Shown: positions 48,934 to 57,852 of the stretch, one piece after another
Layout of the letters: the number at the start of each line of letters is the position of its first letter
How positions within the stretch are numbered: position 1 is the first letter of the stretch
From: Pacificitalea sp040119125
GTDB lineage: Bacteria > Pseudomonadota > Alphaproteobacteria > Rhodobacterales > Rhodobacteraceae
Direction of reading: 5' to 3'
Assembly: GCA_040119125.1 (NCBI GenBank)
Contig: JBEDTR010000004.1
Location: 290,875 to 354,874 of the forward strand
Length of the DNA stretch: 64,000 nt
Notes under the pieces: generated by a model
Seen by the model: the letters and a program-made list of their open reading frames with translations, nothing else
Databases searched by the model: none
What the model was told of the DNA's origin: nothing
Program-made: the position numbers and the translations under genes

Positions 48934-50394
48934 TTAGACGGCAATGCCTACGGCGACCTTTGGGCGAAAGCGTGCGGTCGCGGGGTCGGCGATATAATCC
49001 TTCGCAAATTCATCGCTTCGATCGGCGAGATCGGTGATCGCAGTCAGGATCGTGTCGACCTCATCGTCGGTGTGCATGTAGCTCAGGTTCAGACGCACCC
49101 ATCCCAGTTTTTCCAGCTCATTGCCGCGCAGGATGGAGTCTCGCATGGCCTCTGAGGCGGCTTCGGAGAGATCGAGAAGAGTATGGGCATAGGGGCCCGC
49201 GCAGGCGCAACCGCCACGCGCCTGAACGCCGTAGCGGTCACTTAGAAGGCGGGTGGCGAGTTGCTGATGCAGCCAAGTTCCGTCTGCCTTGCGAATACGG
49301 AACGACAGGATCGGCAGGCACTCCGCGCTCGACGTCTCCCCTAGCAGGGTGATCAGCGGATGGGCCGCGAGACGGGCTTTTGCGCGGGCGTGCAGAGCGT
49401 GGTCGCGCTGAGCTATCGCATCAGTGCCGACCTCGGCTTTCACGATCAGGCACAGAGCGGCGCGAATATCGCCGACGATGTTGGGTGTCCCGCCTTCCTC
49501 GCGCGCCTCGACGGCGGGGGCGTAGTCGTGGCGCCACTGCGAAACGAACCGCACCGTACCACCGCCCGGAGACGAGGGTGTCGCGTTCCGCACGAGCGTA
49601 TCGCGCAAGACGAGCAAACCCGATGCGCCGGGGCCGCCCGGGAACTTGTGCGGTGAGAGCACGACGGCATCTTTGAGGCAATCCGGGGCGGGGGACATGT
49701 CGATGGGCAGATAGGGGCCGCCGCCCGCGTAATCCCAGATCGCCAGCGCGCCGTATTTTTTAAGGATGCGGGTCACAGGATCGGTCGGTGTGATGATCCC
49801 GGTGACGTTGGACGCCGCGGAGAATGTGCCGACGATCAGATCGCACCCCTTGGCTGCTTCGAGAGCGGATTCGAGGTCTGCTAGATCGACACCACCACCG
49901 GGGGCCTCGACAATTGTGCGGATCCGCGCGCCTGTTTCGCGCCAAGGCAAGATATTGGAATGATGCTCGTAAGGCCCTGTCAGCACCAAGATATCTTCGC
50001 CTGCCCGCACCCGCGCTGCGATATCGAGCATATGAACGATGGAGTTGATCCCGGCGGTCGCGCCGGACCCGGCAAAGATCGCGTGGCAGGCTTCGTCGCC
50101 ACCGGTCTGGCGCAGCACCTCGCGCCGCGCGCCCTCTCTCAGCCGCGAGATCTCCCGGCCACAATAGGACGCTTCGGTGTGGCTGTTGGCGTAGACGGGC
50201 AGCACCTCTTGCAGCACGAACTCCTCGACCTGTCGCAAGGCCCGGCCAGAAGCAACCCAATCCGCGTAGACCATCTGCACCGGACCCCATGGTCCGTCCT
50301 TAAGCATGTGGTCACGCCCGATCAAACCGGCGCGGAGACCTTCGATCCCCTGATCTCTGACTTGTTTCCTGAAGCGCTCGAACGGGTCGGTCAT
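48934..50394 (-). CDS. Class V aminotransferase / cysteine desulfurase-like PLP enzyme (paralogue)
   Basis: PLP enzyme of 486 aa, a close paralogue of the protein at 671-2119. Shared blocks: VYADWVASGRALRQVEEFVL, YANSHTEASYCG, AGSGATAGIN, YEHHSNILPWRETGA, SPHKFPGGPG with the Schiff-base Lys, and QARGGCACAGPY with the candidate active-site Cys. The start at 50394 (MTDPFERFRKQ) was chosen because the upstream in-frame region overlaps the Lrp gene. Downstream of an Lrp-type regulator, 104 bp apart. Likely acts on an amino acid related to the imported ligand; desulfurase, lyase or transaminase activity is open. Confidence 0.82.
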   Translation of the reverse strand: MTDPFERFRKQVRDQGIEGLRAGLIGRDHMLKDGPWGPVQMVYADWVASGRALRQVEEFVLQEVLPVYANSHTEASYCGREISRLREGARREVLRQTGGDEACHAIFAGSGATAGINSIVHMLDIAARVRAGEDILVLTGPYEHHSNILPWRETGARIRTIVEAPGGGVDLADLESALEAAKGCDLIVGTFSAASNVTGIITPTDPVTRILKKYGALAIWDYAGGGPYLPIDMSPAPDCLKDAVVLSPHKFPGGPGASGLLVLRDTLVRNATPSSPGGGTVRFVSQWRHDYAPAVEAREEGGTPNIVGDIRAALCLIVKAEVGTDAIAQRDHALHARAKARLAAHPLITLLGETSSAECLPILSFRIRKADGTWLHQQLATRLLSDRYGVQARGGCACAGPYAHTLLDLSEAASEAMRDSILRGNELEKLGWVRLNLSYMHTDDEVDTILTAITDLADRSDEFAKDYIADPATARFRPKVAVGIAV

Positions 50395-50498
50395 TGCGGT
50401 CTGCTTTCCTTGTGTGTCGGCAAGCCTCGCTCTTGGCCTGCGGTGACAGGCCCGAGTGAGGGTCTTAAATTCTTGGTCGGCGTCAGCGAGGCGGCGCC

Positions 50499-50972
50499 TC
50501 AGTCGGGATCGGGCACGGGTAGCGCCGTGGTCTCGACGATTTCTTCCATCACGAAGCTCGTGGACACATCCGAGAAGTCGATCAGCTCGACCAGCTTCTG
50601 GTAGAAGCTGTCGTAATCCTCGATCCCGGAGACCCTCACACGCAGCATGTAGTCGAGATCGCCCGTCAGACGATAAGCGCTCTGGATGTTCGGCAACCTC
50701 GGAATGGCGTCCCGAAATTTCCGCAGCCAATCGGCCGAATGGTCGGCGGTTTTGATCATCACGACCGCCGTCGCCCCAAGGCCGAGCGCAGCCGGATCGA
50801 CCAGCGCGACTTGTTTGCGAATGGTCCCGTTTGCCTCCAGCTGGCGAATGCGCCGCCAGGTGGCATTCTTGGACAGACCAAGCTTTTCGGCGATTGAATC
50901 AATACTGACCGAACAGTCGTTTTGCAGGATACGCAGGATCGTTCGGTCGGTGGCGTCGATCTTCTTGTCCAC
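50499..50972 (-). CDS. Lrp/AsnC-family transcriptional regulator
   Basis: Feast/famine regulator, 157 aa. HTH: ILRILQNDCSVSIDSIAEKL, then LSKNATWRRIRQLEANGTI; the C-terminal RAM domain (VRVSGIEDYDSFYQKLVELI) binds amino acids. Starts at GTG with GGAGGGT seven bases upstream. It lies between a family 5 binding-protein gene and the class V PLP gene on the same strand, so it may regulate amino acid catabolism through that enzyme. Confidence 0.92.
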   Translation of the reverse strand: MDKKIDATDRTILRILQNDCSVSIDSIAEKLGLSKNATWRRIRQLEANGTIRKQVALVDPAALGLGATAVVMIKTADHSADWLRKFRDAIPRLPNIQSAYRLTGDLDYMLRVRVSGIEDYDSFYQKLVELIDFSDVSTSFVMEEIVETTALPVPDPD

Positions 50973-51034
50973 TGGATACCCTCCGTATCTCTAGGTGATG
51001 GCAGCCCCGCCGGAAGCGGGGCCGCCGAACCTGC

Positions 51035-52600
51035 TTACTTTACCTTGACGTAGTCAGGGCCCAGCAAGATCCAAGGGCTGGCAACCGGGGTCCACTCCAG
51101 CGCGTCAGATATCGCCCAGTTGGCGACGGACCGCCACAGGATCAGCGCCGGTTGCTCGGTTTCCCAGATGTCGACCATCTGGCGGAACAGCTCGACCTTC
51201 TTCGCCGTATCTGTTTCCGCGAGATATTTCTCACCGATAGCGACAAATTCCTCCGGCGGGGACCAGCTGCGGTCATTTTCGCGGGTGGCACGGGCGGAAT
51301 CCGGCCCCCAGAAGCCCCAGATCGCGCGGGTCGGTGTCCCGTCGAAAGTGGTCGTCATCGACATGTTGAGCAAGCCGAAGGGATGTTGCAGAGCTTGGGG
51401 CCAGCTGTCGACCACGTTCAGTTTGGCGTTGATGCCGATGGCATTCCACTGCTCGACGATGAACTCCATCGCGAGGTCGAAGTTGGGATAGGCGCCACGG
51501 GTCACATTGACCATGAATTCCGTGCCATCATAGCCCGACTCTTCGAGATAGGCTTTCGCAGCTTCCGGATCATAGGAGATCTTTGCACCGATTTCAGGGT
51601 CGTAATAGGCTGGGAAGTCGGGGAAGTTGAACGGCGCAGGCGAGAAGGTCTCGTCGCCCCAAAGCGCGCTGGTGAGAGCGTCACGATCAATCGCGGCGGT
51701 CATCGCATAGCGCAGTTTGACGTCTGCCACCGGATTGGTGGGGTGGTCAGCCAGCTCAAGCGTATTGTAGGCAACCATGATGTAATTGCCGATAGGATTG
51801 GAAAGATATGTGACGTTGTCGTAGCCCTGAACCGTTTCGACCTCATCGACAGGGATGTCGGACATCATCTGGAAGTCGTCGGCGACGACACCGGCAATAC
51901 GGGCGGAGTATTCCGACACCGCGCGGAACTCGACCGAGTTGAGCGGCGGCGTGCCACCCCAATAGTCGTCAAAGGCGGCCAGCTTGATGAAGCCGGTCGC
52001 GTCGTAGCCCTCAACCATATACGGGCCGGTGCCGATGGGCGCCTGACCGAAGGCTTCAGCGCCGACTTCAAGATAGTAATCCTTGGGCACCACATAGCCG
52101 AGCGGCGTGATGAAACGGAACGGCAGGTTAGGGTCGTTCACGTCGGTCTTGATCTCGACTGTGGTGGGATCGATGGCCTCTACGGACGCAAAGGAATCCG
52201 TGTAGCGCTTACCGATCGGCACCAGCGCATCGTCCCCCCACACGCGCTCTTCCCCAATCGAGAAGGCAACGTCTTCGGCGGTCATGGTCGCGCCGTTGTG
52301 GAATTGCACCCCTTCCCGGATCTTGAAGCGCCAAGTCAGGTCGTCGACCTGCTCCCACTCGGTCGCGAGCGAGGGACGCAGTTCGGCACCTTCGGGATCT
52401 TCCGCGAAATTACGGGTCACGATCTGATCGAAGATGTTGGGCATGATGCGCGAGCCATTGGTCGAGTTGCCCTCAATGGGCTCCATCGTCCGGTAGATGC
52501 CCGGCACGGCCACGACGATGTCGGGTCGCTCCTGCGCTGACGCTGGCACGACGGTGGCAACGGCCCCGACCAGTGCGAGTAGCGGTTTCCAGAGTTTCAT
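51035..52600 (-). CDS. ABC transporter substrate-binding protein (SBP_bac_5 / DppA-like)
   Basis: Family 5 solute-binding protein, 521 aa. Sec signal MKLWKPLLALVGAVATVVPA with cleavage after ASA. Mature segments: GSRIMPNIFDQIVTRNFAED, LATEWEQVDDLTWRFKIREG, VQFHNGATMTAEDVAFSIGE, GQAPIGTGPYMVEGYDATGF. The start at 52600 begins the signal peptide. It follows the MmgE/PrpD gene by 16 bp and should serve the importer whose permeases (56077-57851) and ATPases (54003-56088) are nearby. Confidence 0.9.
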   Translation of the reverse strand: MKLWKPLLALVGAVATVVPASAQERPDIVVAVPGIYRTMEPIEGNSTNGSRIMPNIFDQIVTRNFAEDPEGAELRPSLATEWEQVDDLTWRFKIREGVQFHNGATMTAEDVAFSIGEERVWGDDALVPIGKRYTDSFASVEAIDPTTVEIKTDVNDPNLPFRFITPLGYVVPKDYYLEVGAEAFGQAPIGTGPYMVEGYDATGFIKLAAFDDYWGGTPPLNSVEFRAVSEYSARIAGVVADDFQMMSDIPVDEVETVQGYDNVTYLSNPIGNYIMVAYNTLELADHPTNPVADVKLRYAMTAAIDRDALTSALWGDETFSPAPFNFPDFPAYYDPEIGAKISYDPEAAKAYLEESGYDGTEFMVNVTRGAYPNFDLAMEFIVEQWNAIGINAKLNVVDSWPQALQHPFGLLNMSMTTTFDGTPTRAIWGFWGPDSARATRENDRSWSPPEEFVAIGEKYLAETDTAKKVELFRQMVDIWETEQPALILWRSVANWAISDALEWTPVASPWILLGPDYVKVK

Positions 52601-52616
52601 GTAAGTCTCCCTTTGG

Positions 52617-54002
52617 TTATGCGAAAATCTTATGAACCTTGGCCATTCCGGCGTTCTCGGTGGCGGCAGCGATAAGCTGTGCGAGGCGCTCTGCCGTGCG
52701 TGGATCGCAGAGGCTACCGATCTTGGCGGCCACTTCAGCGTCGCGCTCCTGCGGGGTTTGCCCATCGTAGGGCGTGACGCGAGCCGCCTTCAACTCTTGT
52801 CCATTGGTGGTTCGCAGCGCCATGCGGCTGGGGAAAACACCTTCGGATTCATGCTGCGCCTGTAGCGCGTCGTCGCCATGCACCGTGATCCGCTTCATGA
52901 AATCGAGAACTCTAGTATCCGACAGGGCTTCGGCCTCGAAGTCAGCGAGCACGCTCTGGCGGCGGCAAAATGCGCTGGCGACCGCATATTTCAGCGAGAA
53001 GCGGGCCGACACATGGGTGTTGATCGTGCTGGCTGACAGCGAACTGGCGCTGGAGCTCTTGACGTAGACATCCATCGCCTCGACCTGTTCAGGCTCAAGA
53101 TCGGCGGAGAGTTCGAGCGCATTGCGGATGGCGCATTGGCAGCCGTAATTCGCGGGGAAGAGCTTCAGCGCGTAACGGTCGAGGTCGACACTTTCCGGAT
53201 CGCCCAGCAACAGGCTCTCGTCTTCCGATCCGTAGCCGTATGAGGCAAGCCAACTGCGCGGGCCACTCAAGGCCGAAGCCGGGCCGGTCGCGCCATTGGC
53301 CGCGAGCCGGGCACTTTCGAGAGCATGGCGGGCCGAAAAGCCGACGGAGAGATCCTTGTCGACCGAGAATGAGCCTGTATCGGGCGACATCGCCGCGAGG
53401 AGTCCCGCAGGCAGGCTGCTGGCGCAGATTGCGGCTGCATGGCTTGCGACCATCGGGTCGTCTGAAAGCAATGCGCCACCGGCGAGTGCGGCAGCGATCG
53501 GCGCGGTGAGAGACGTCGTGCGAAAGCCGGGGCGCCCGGCGCGATGCCCGCGTCCAAGCGCCCTCGCCAGAAAGGCGTTGGCTGTGAAGGCAATGCGTAG
53601 TGCGCGCAAGAGCCGGTCATCCTCTGCCCCGTCGCGCAGGCTGTCCAGCGCGATGAGGGCCGGGACGATGACCACCGCGGCATGGCCGTTGTTGCGTCCG
53701 TCGATGAAGACTTCCTGAAAATCCAGCGCCTCGGCTGCACTTCCGTTCAGGAAGGCTGCGGTGGACGGATCGGCAAATGTATCGGCGCCCCACACCTCAG
53801 CCGGGCCAGCAGAGGGCAAGGCGAAGTCGTCGGAGGCGCAGGCCCCGGTTTTCTGACGGCGCGCATAAGTGGCGATCGCGACAGTGTCAGCCACGAGCCG
53901 CAGCAATTGGCGTGCGTCGCCCTCCGGCACGGGGCGCGTAAGCAAGCCTGCGAACTGATCCGCGAACTCTGTGACTGAAACGTAAGCTGTCGATGACGTC
54001 AC
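52617..54002 (-). CDS. MmgE/PrpD family protein
   Basis: 461 aa; starts at GTG with AGGAGG eight bases upstream, directly abutting the ATPase stop. MmgE/PrpD proteins include 2-methylcitrate and cis-aconitate-related dehydratases, and many act in catabolism of unusual acids. Typical segments: ATYARRQKTGACASDD, FLNGSAAEALDFQEVF, and NGHAAVVIVPALIAL. No prpB or prpC lies nearby, so a propionate pathway is not indicated. It is embedded among the transport genes of a dipeptide-like importer and probably dehydrates or isomerises a catabolic intermediate. Confidence 0.83.
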   Translation of the reverse strand: MTSSTAYVSVTEFADQFAGLLTRPVPEGDARQLLRLVADTVAIATYARRQKTGACASDDFALPSAGPAEVWGADTFADPSTAAFLNGSAAEALDFQEVFIDGRNNGHAAVVIVPALIALDSLRDGAEDDRLLRALRIAFTANAFLARALGRGHRAGRPGFRTTSLTAPIAAALAGGALLSDDPMVASHAAAICASSLPAGLLAAMSPDTGSFSVDKDLSVGFSARHALESARLAANGATGPASALSGPRSWLASYGYGSEDESLLLGDPESVDLDRYALKLFPANYGCQCAIRNALELSADLEPEQVEAMDVYVKSSSASSLSASTINTHVSARFSLKYAVASAFCRRQSVLADFEAEALSDTRVLDFMKRITVHGDDALQAQHESEGVFPSRMALRTTNGQELKAARVTPYDGQTPQERDAEVAAKIGSLCDPRTAERLAQLIAAATENAGMAKVHKIFA

Positions 54003-55040
54003 CTAGGTGGCCTCCTCTGATACGATGGGAAAATGGCAGGCGGCGCGATGTGCCGTGCCAGACATGGGTCTCAGCTCTGGTGGCGATTTGCATTTCTCTT
54101 GCGCGCGAGGGCAGCGGGCGCGAAAGGCGCAGCCGGTCGGCGGCGCGGTGTTCGACGGCAATTCGACCGGCTCTGCTCCGTCAATCGCCGCCGTGATGCG
54201 GCGTCCATCCGCGCTGAGCGAGGATTGCAGCAAAAGCTGAGTGTAGGGGTGGGAGGGGGCGTCAAGGACCTCTTCGACGGAGCCGCTCTCGACGATCTGG
54301 CCCAAGTAAAGCACAGCGACACTGTCCGCGATATATTTGATCACACCCAGATCGTGGCTGATGAAGATCATCGATAGATCGAGATCCGCTTGAAGTTTCT
54401 TCAGCAAATTCAGAATGGTCGCTTGCACCGAGACATCCAGCGCACTCACGGATTCATCGCAGAGCAGCAGGCCGGGGCGCGTGATGACCGCACGACCGAT
54501 GCCGATGCGCTGCGCTTGCCCGCCGGACAGCTCATGGCTGTAGCGCGTCATGACCTCTTTCTGAAGGCCGACGGTCTCCAGCACTTCGCCGACGCGCTGG
54601 GTCATCTCTGCCTTGGATAGGTTGGGCATATGCGTGCGCAGCGGCTCGGCCAGCACGTCAAAGACCTTCAGCTTGGGATTCAGTGACGAGAACGGATCCT
54701 GAAACACCATCTGGATGTCTTTACGAAGGGGACGAAAGGCTTTCTCGCCGAGCCCCGAAATCGTCTGCCCGTCCCAGCTTACACGGCCCTCATTGACCGG
54801 AGCCAGCCCCACCAAAGCGCGTGCCAAGGAAGACTTACCACAGCCGGATTCGCCTACGATGCCAAGCGTGTGGCCCTTGGGCACCGTGAAGCTGGCATTG
54901 CGCACTGCGCGCACGGGCGTGCCGGATGACAGAAACGAGCGCCCCGTCATGTAGGTCACCGAGACATTCTCGACGTGTAACCCGTCTGTCAGCTTTTCGG
55001 GCGCAGCCGCGCCTGCAAGTGAACCGTCGGTGTCAGGCAA
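54003..55040 (-). CDS. Dipeptide ABC transporter ATP-binding protein, DppF type
   Basis: ATPase of 345 aa. Walker A GESGCGKSSLARALVGL, Q-loop QMVFQDPFSSLNPK, signature LSGGQAQRIGIGRAV, Walker B LLLCDESVSALD, switch His FISHDLGVIKYI, and the C-terminal CAFRARCPRAQEKC. The best start is TTG at 55040 (LPDTDGS) with GGAGG seven bases upstream, overlapping the DppD stop by 8 bp. A much longer upstream frame lies antisense-like within the DppD gene and is rejected. Confidence 0.88.
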   Translation of the reverse strand: MPDTDGSLAGAAAPEKLTDGLHVENVSVTYMTGRSFLSSGTPVRAVRNASFTVPKGHTLGIVGESGCGKSSLARALVGLAPVNEGRVSWDGQTISGLGEKAFRPLRKDIQMVFQDPFSSLNPKLKVFDVLAEPLRTHMPNLSKAEMTQRVGEVLETVGLQKEVMTRYSHELSGGQAQRIGIGRAVITRPGLLLCDESVSALDVSVQATILNLLKKLQADLDLSMIFISHDLGVIKYIADSVAVLYLGQIVESGSVEEVLDAPSHPYTQLLLQSSLSADGRRITAAIDGAEPVELPSNTAPPTGCAFRARCPRAQEKCKSPPELRPMSGTAHRAACHFPIVSEEAT

Positions 55041-56088
55041 GGGCCGCCTCCTCTTCCAGGGGGAAGTGGCAAAGGGTCTTGTTGCTTGCGATCTGGCGCA
55101 AAGGAGGACGTTGCGCAAAGCAGACCGGCGCGCTTTGGAAGCACCGATCAGCAAAGAGGCAACGCTCGCGGTCTGTCTCCGGGGCCGGGAGGCCGCCCGG
55201 GATGCCATGCAGCATCTTGGATCTGGGGTGCGCCACATCGGGCGTGCTCTTGATGAGCTGATGGGTGTAGGGGTGGCGCGGCGCGGCGATGAGGTCGCCG
55301 ACCTCGGCACGTTCGGCAACGCGCCCCGCATACATCACCAGCACTTCGTCGCAGACCGAGGAAACCACGCCAATATCATGCGATATCAGCACGACGCTGA
55401 CGCCAGTGCTCTCGTTCAGTGACTTCAGCAGCTGCAATATCTGGAGCTGCACGGTTGCATCAAGCGCAGTCGTTGGCTCATCCGCGATAAGCATCTTCGG
55501 CTCTGCCATCAGCGCCATGGCGATGACCACCCGCTGGCGCATGCCGCCGGACAATTCATGGGGAAAATTGCGCAAAATGCGCTCCGGCTCCGGGATCTGC
55601 ACCTTGTGCAGCAGCCCGCGCGCCCTGTCCAATGCCTCGGATTTCGACAGCCCAAGATGGCGCACGGCCACTTCGGTCAGCTGTGTCCGGATTGGCAAAA
55701 ACGGGTTGAGCGAGGTCATCGGGTCCTGAAAGACGTAACCGATTTCCTTGCCGCGCACTGTCCCGAGGTCTTTGGCCGACAGCCCGATCAGCTCGCGGCC
55801 TTCAAGACGGGCGGACCCGCTTACCGAGCCCTGCGACAACCCACAGATGGCCTTGAACAACTGCGATTTACCCGACCCGGATTCACCGACAACACCCAAG
55901 ATCCGCCCCGCCGTCAGGGACAGGGAAACCCCGTCCACCGCCAGAACATGGTGGTCCTGGGAGGCAAATGATACGGACATGTTGTCAATGTCTAGGATCG
56001 GCTCGCTCCAAGTGTGATTTTCGATAAAGTGTCTAATAGGGATTGCTATGTCAACATGATTTGAGCAAAATGCGGTATGATGTTCCAA
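55033..56088 (-). CDS. Dipeptide ABC transporter ATP-binding protein, DppD type
   Basis: ATPase of up to 351 aa. Walker A GESGSGKSQLFKAI, Q-loop YVFQDPMTSLNP, signature LSGGMRQRVVIAMAL, Walker B MLIADEPTTALD, switch His LISHDIGVVSSV, C-terminal CLFADRCFQSAPVC. The start is uncertain. TTG at 56088 would give a complete N-terminal strand (ILDIDNMSVSF) but overlaps the divergent permease gene by 12 bp; ATG at 55980 avoids the overlap but cuts that strand. Pairs with the DppF gene downstream and with permeases encoded divergently. Confidence 0.85.
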   Translation of the reverse strand: MEHHTAFCSNHVDIAIPIRHFIENHTWSEPILDIDNMSVSFASQDHHVLAVDGVSLSLTAGRILGVVGESGSGKSQLFKAICGLSQGSVSGSARLEGRELIGLSAKDLGTVRGKEIGYVFQDPMTSLNPFLPIRTQLTEVAVRHLGLSKSEALDRARGLLHKVQIPEPERILRNFPHELSGGMRQRVVIAMALMAEPKMLIADEPTTALDATVQLQILQLLKSLNESTGVSVVLISHDIGVVSSVCDEVLVMYAGRVAERAEVGDLIAAPRHPYTHQLIKSTPDVAHPRSKMLHGIPGGLPAPETDRERCLFADRCFQSAPVCFAQRPPLRQIASNKTLCHFPLEEEAALA

Positions 56089-57009
56089 ACTGCTCCAATG
56101 CGCATTCTGCGTATTCTGCTCACAGCCTGGGCTGCGGCGACCTTCGTATTCATCGTCCTGCGCTTGTCAGGCGATCCGGTTGCGGCGCTCATTCCCAGTG
56201 ACCTCCCGCAAGAACTGGTCGACACCTACCGCCAGCGTCTGGGCCTCGACCGATCCCTGCCAGTTCAGTATGTGAACTACCTGCTTTCGGTGGTGCAGGG
56301 CGATTTCGGATATTCCTTTCGCAACAATGAGCCGGCCCTCAAGTTGTTTCTGGAACAGCTGCCCGCAACGCTGATCCTCGCCGGCGTGGCACTTGTGATT
56401 GCCGTCGTTTTTGGCGTGACCTCCGGCGTCATTGCCGCGCTGAACCGCAACACCCTGATCGACCGCTTCTTCATGACATTCTCGGTCTTCGGGTTCGCGA
56501 TGCCGAACTTCTTTTTCGGCATCCTGCTGATCCTGCTCTTCACGCTTAATCTGAGATGGCTTCCAAGCGGCGGCTTTGATGGCTGGAGCAGCCTTATCAT
56601 GCCGGCGGCCACCCTCGGCTTCGCCGCATCCGGCGCTTATGCGCGCATGACACGCTCCGCCCTTCTGGAGGTGTTGAACCAGCCTTATATCGAAATGGCC
56701 CGCGCAAAGGGCCTGACGCCCTCGCGGGTTCTGATTGTCCATGCGATGCGCGCCATCACCATTCCTCTGGTCAGCCTGCTCGGCTTCAGCGTCGGGACCA
56801 TGATCACCGGGGCCGTCGTCACCGAGACGGTCTTCGCCTGGCCCGGTGTCGGGCGGCTGCTGGTGGTGTCGGTGACCGAGCGCGATCTTGCCGTGGTGCA
56901 GGTCGTGGTCGTTTTCTCGGCAGTCGCGATGGCCCTGTCAAACACCGTGATCGACATTGCGCTCGGGTTCCTAGATCCGCGGATTGGCACCGCGCGGAGG
57001 AACAGCTGA
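56077..57009 (+). CDS. Dipeptide ABC transporter permease, DppB type
   Basis: Permease of 310 aa. First helix LRILLTAWAAATFVFIVLRL; DTYRQRLGLDRSLPVQYVNY and GDFGYSFRNNEPA are DppB signatures; the coupling loop is EMARAKGLTPSRVLIVHAMR. Its stop overlaps the next start (TGATG). Divergent from the ATPase genes. ATG at 56098 is a possible alternative start. Confidence 0.9.
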   Translation: MMFQTAPMRILRILLTAWAAATFVFIVLRLSGDPVAALIPSDLPQELVDTYRQRLGLDRSLPVQYVNYLLSVVQGDFGYSFRNNEPALKLFLEQLPATLILAGVALVIAVVFGVTSGVIAALNRNTLIDRFFMTFSVFGFAMPNFFFGILLILLFTLNLRWLPSGGFDGWSSLIMPAATLGFAASGAYARMTRSALLEVLNQPYIEMARAKGLTPSRVLIVHAMRAITIPLVSLLGFSVGTMITGAVVTETVFAWPGVGRLLVVSVTERDLAVVQVVVVFSAVAMALSNTVIDIALGFLDPRIGTARRNS

Positions 57010-57851
57010 TGGCCTTGTTTCAAAAGCTCCCTCGCGCGCGTGTCGCTGTTCCCGGCGCAGTGCTGGTGCTCATCTTGCTGTTCGCAGCTTTCGGCAACTT
57101 CCTGACGCCCTACGATTTCTCCACCTCGTCCCTGCTTGATCGCAATCTGCCGCCGGTTTTCCTCGGGGGAGAATGGGATCACCCTCTGGGCACTGACGGA
57201 CTGGGCCGCGACTATTTGGAACGTCTGGTGGTGGGCAGCCGGGTCAGCATCGGCTTGGCGCTCGTCGGGACCATCATCGGGATGATCCTCGGCACGACGC
57301 TCGGCCTGATCGCCGCGCGCGGCAACCGGTTTGTAGATGGCGCCATCACCGGGCTGATCGACTTTCAGGCAGCCGTGCCGTTCATGATCATCGCGCTTTC
57401 GGTGCTTGCGGTTTTTGGCTCGTCGATGACGCTCTTCGTCTTCCTGCTCGGGTTTTATGGATGGGAAACCTACGCCCGCCTTGCGCGCAACAGCGCGCTT
57501 TCCGCACATACGCTGCAATTCGTCGAGGCTGCCCGCGTGATCGGTGTCTCTCCTGCTGTAATTGACCGGCGCCACATCCTGCCGACGATCGCCAATGTGA
57601 TCATCGTGCAAGCCACGCTGAACTTCCCGCAGACGATCTTGCTGGAGTCGGGGCTCAGTTTCCTCGGCCTCGGGATCCAGCCGCCGATGACAAGCCTTGG
57701 CCAGTTGCTCGGCAGCGGACGAGACAGCCTTGCGAGAGCCTGGTGGATCGCCGTCATTCCCGGCGCACTGATATTTTTCACCACACTGTCGATCAGCCTG
57801 CTGGGCGACGTGCTGCGTGACAAGCTCGACCCCACCACCAGAAAGGACTGA
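57009..57851 (+). CDS. Dipeptide ABC transporter permease, DppC type
   Basis: Permease of 280 aa. N-terminal helix GAVLVLILLFAAFGNFLTPY; HPLGTDGLGRDYLERLVVGS is the DppC signature; the coupling loop is EAARVIGVSPAVIDRRHILP. It overlaps dppB by one base and precedes the FAD oxidoreductase gene by one base. Completes the importer with the ATPases and binding protein of the divergent operon. Confidence 0.9.
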   Translation: MALFQKLPRARVAVPGAVLVLILLFAAFGNFLTPYDFSTSSLLDRNLPPVFLGGEWDHPLGTDGLGRDYLERLVVGSRVSIGLALVGTIIGMILGTTLGLIAARGNRFVDGAITGLIDFQAAVPFMIIALSVLAVFGSSMTLFVFLLGFYGWETYARLARNSALSAHTLQFVEAARVIGVSPAVIDRRHILPTIANVIIVQATLNFPQTILLESGLSFLGLGIQPPMTSLGQLLGSGRDSLARAWWIAVIPGALIFFTTLSISLLGDVLRDKLDPTTRKD

Positions 57852-57852
57852 A

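Noticed and set aside
52617..54002. 2-methylcitrate dehydratase (prpD) of the propionate pathway
   Set aside because: No prpB, prpC or acnD nearby; the family is broad and the context is peptide-like uptake.
54003..55331. DppF start at 55331
   Set aside because: The extension overlaps the DppD gene in another frame; TTG 55040 has a GGAGG site and the expected start.
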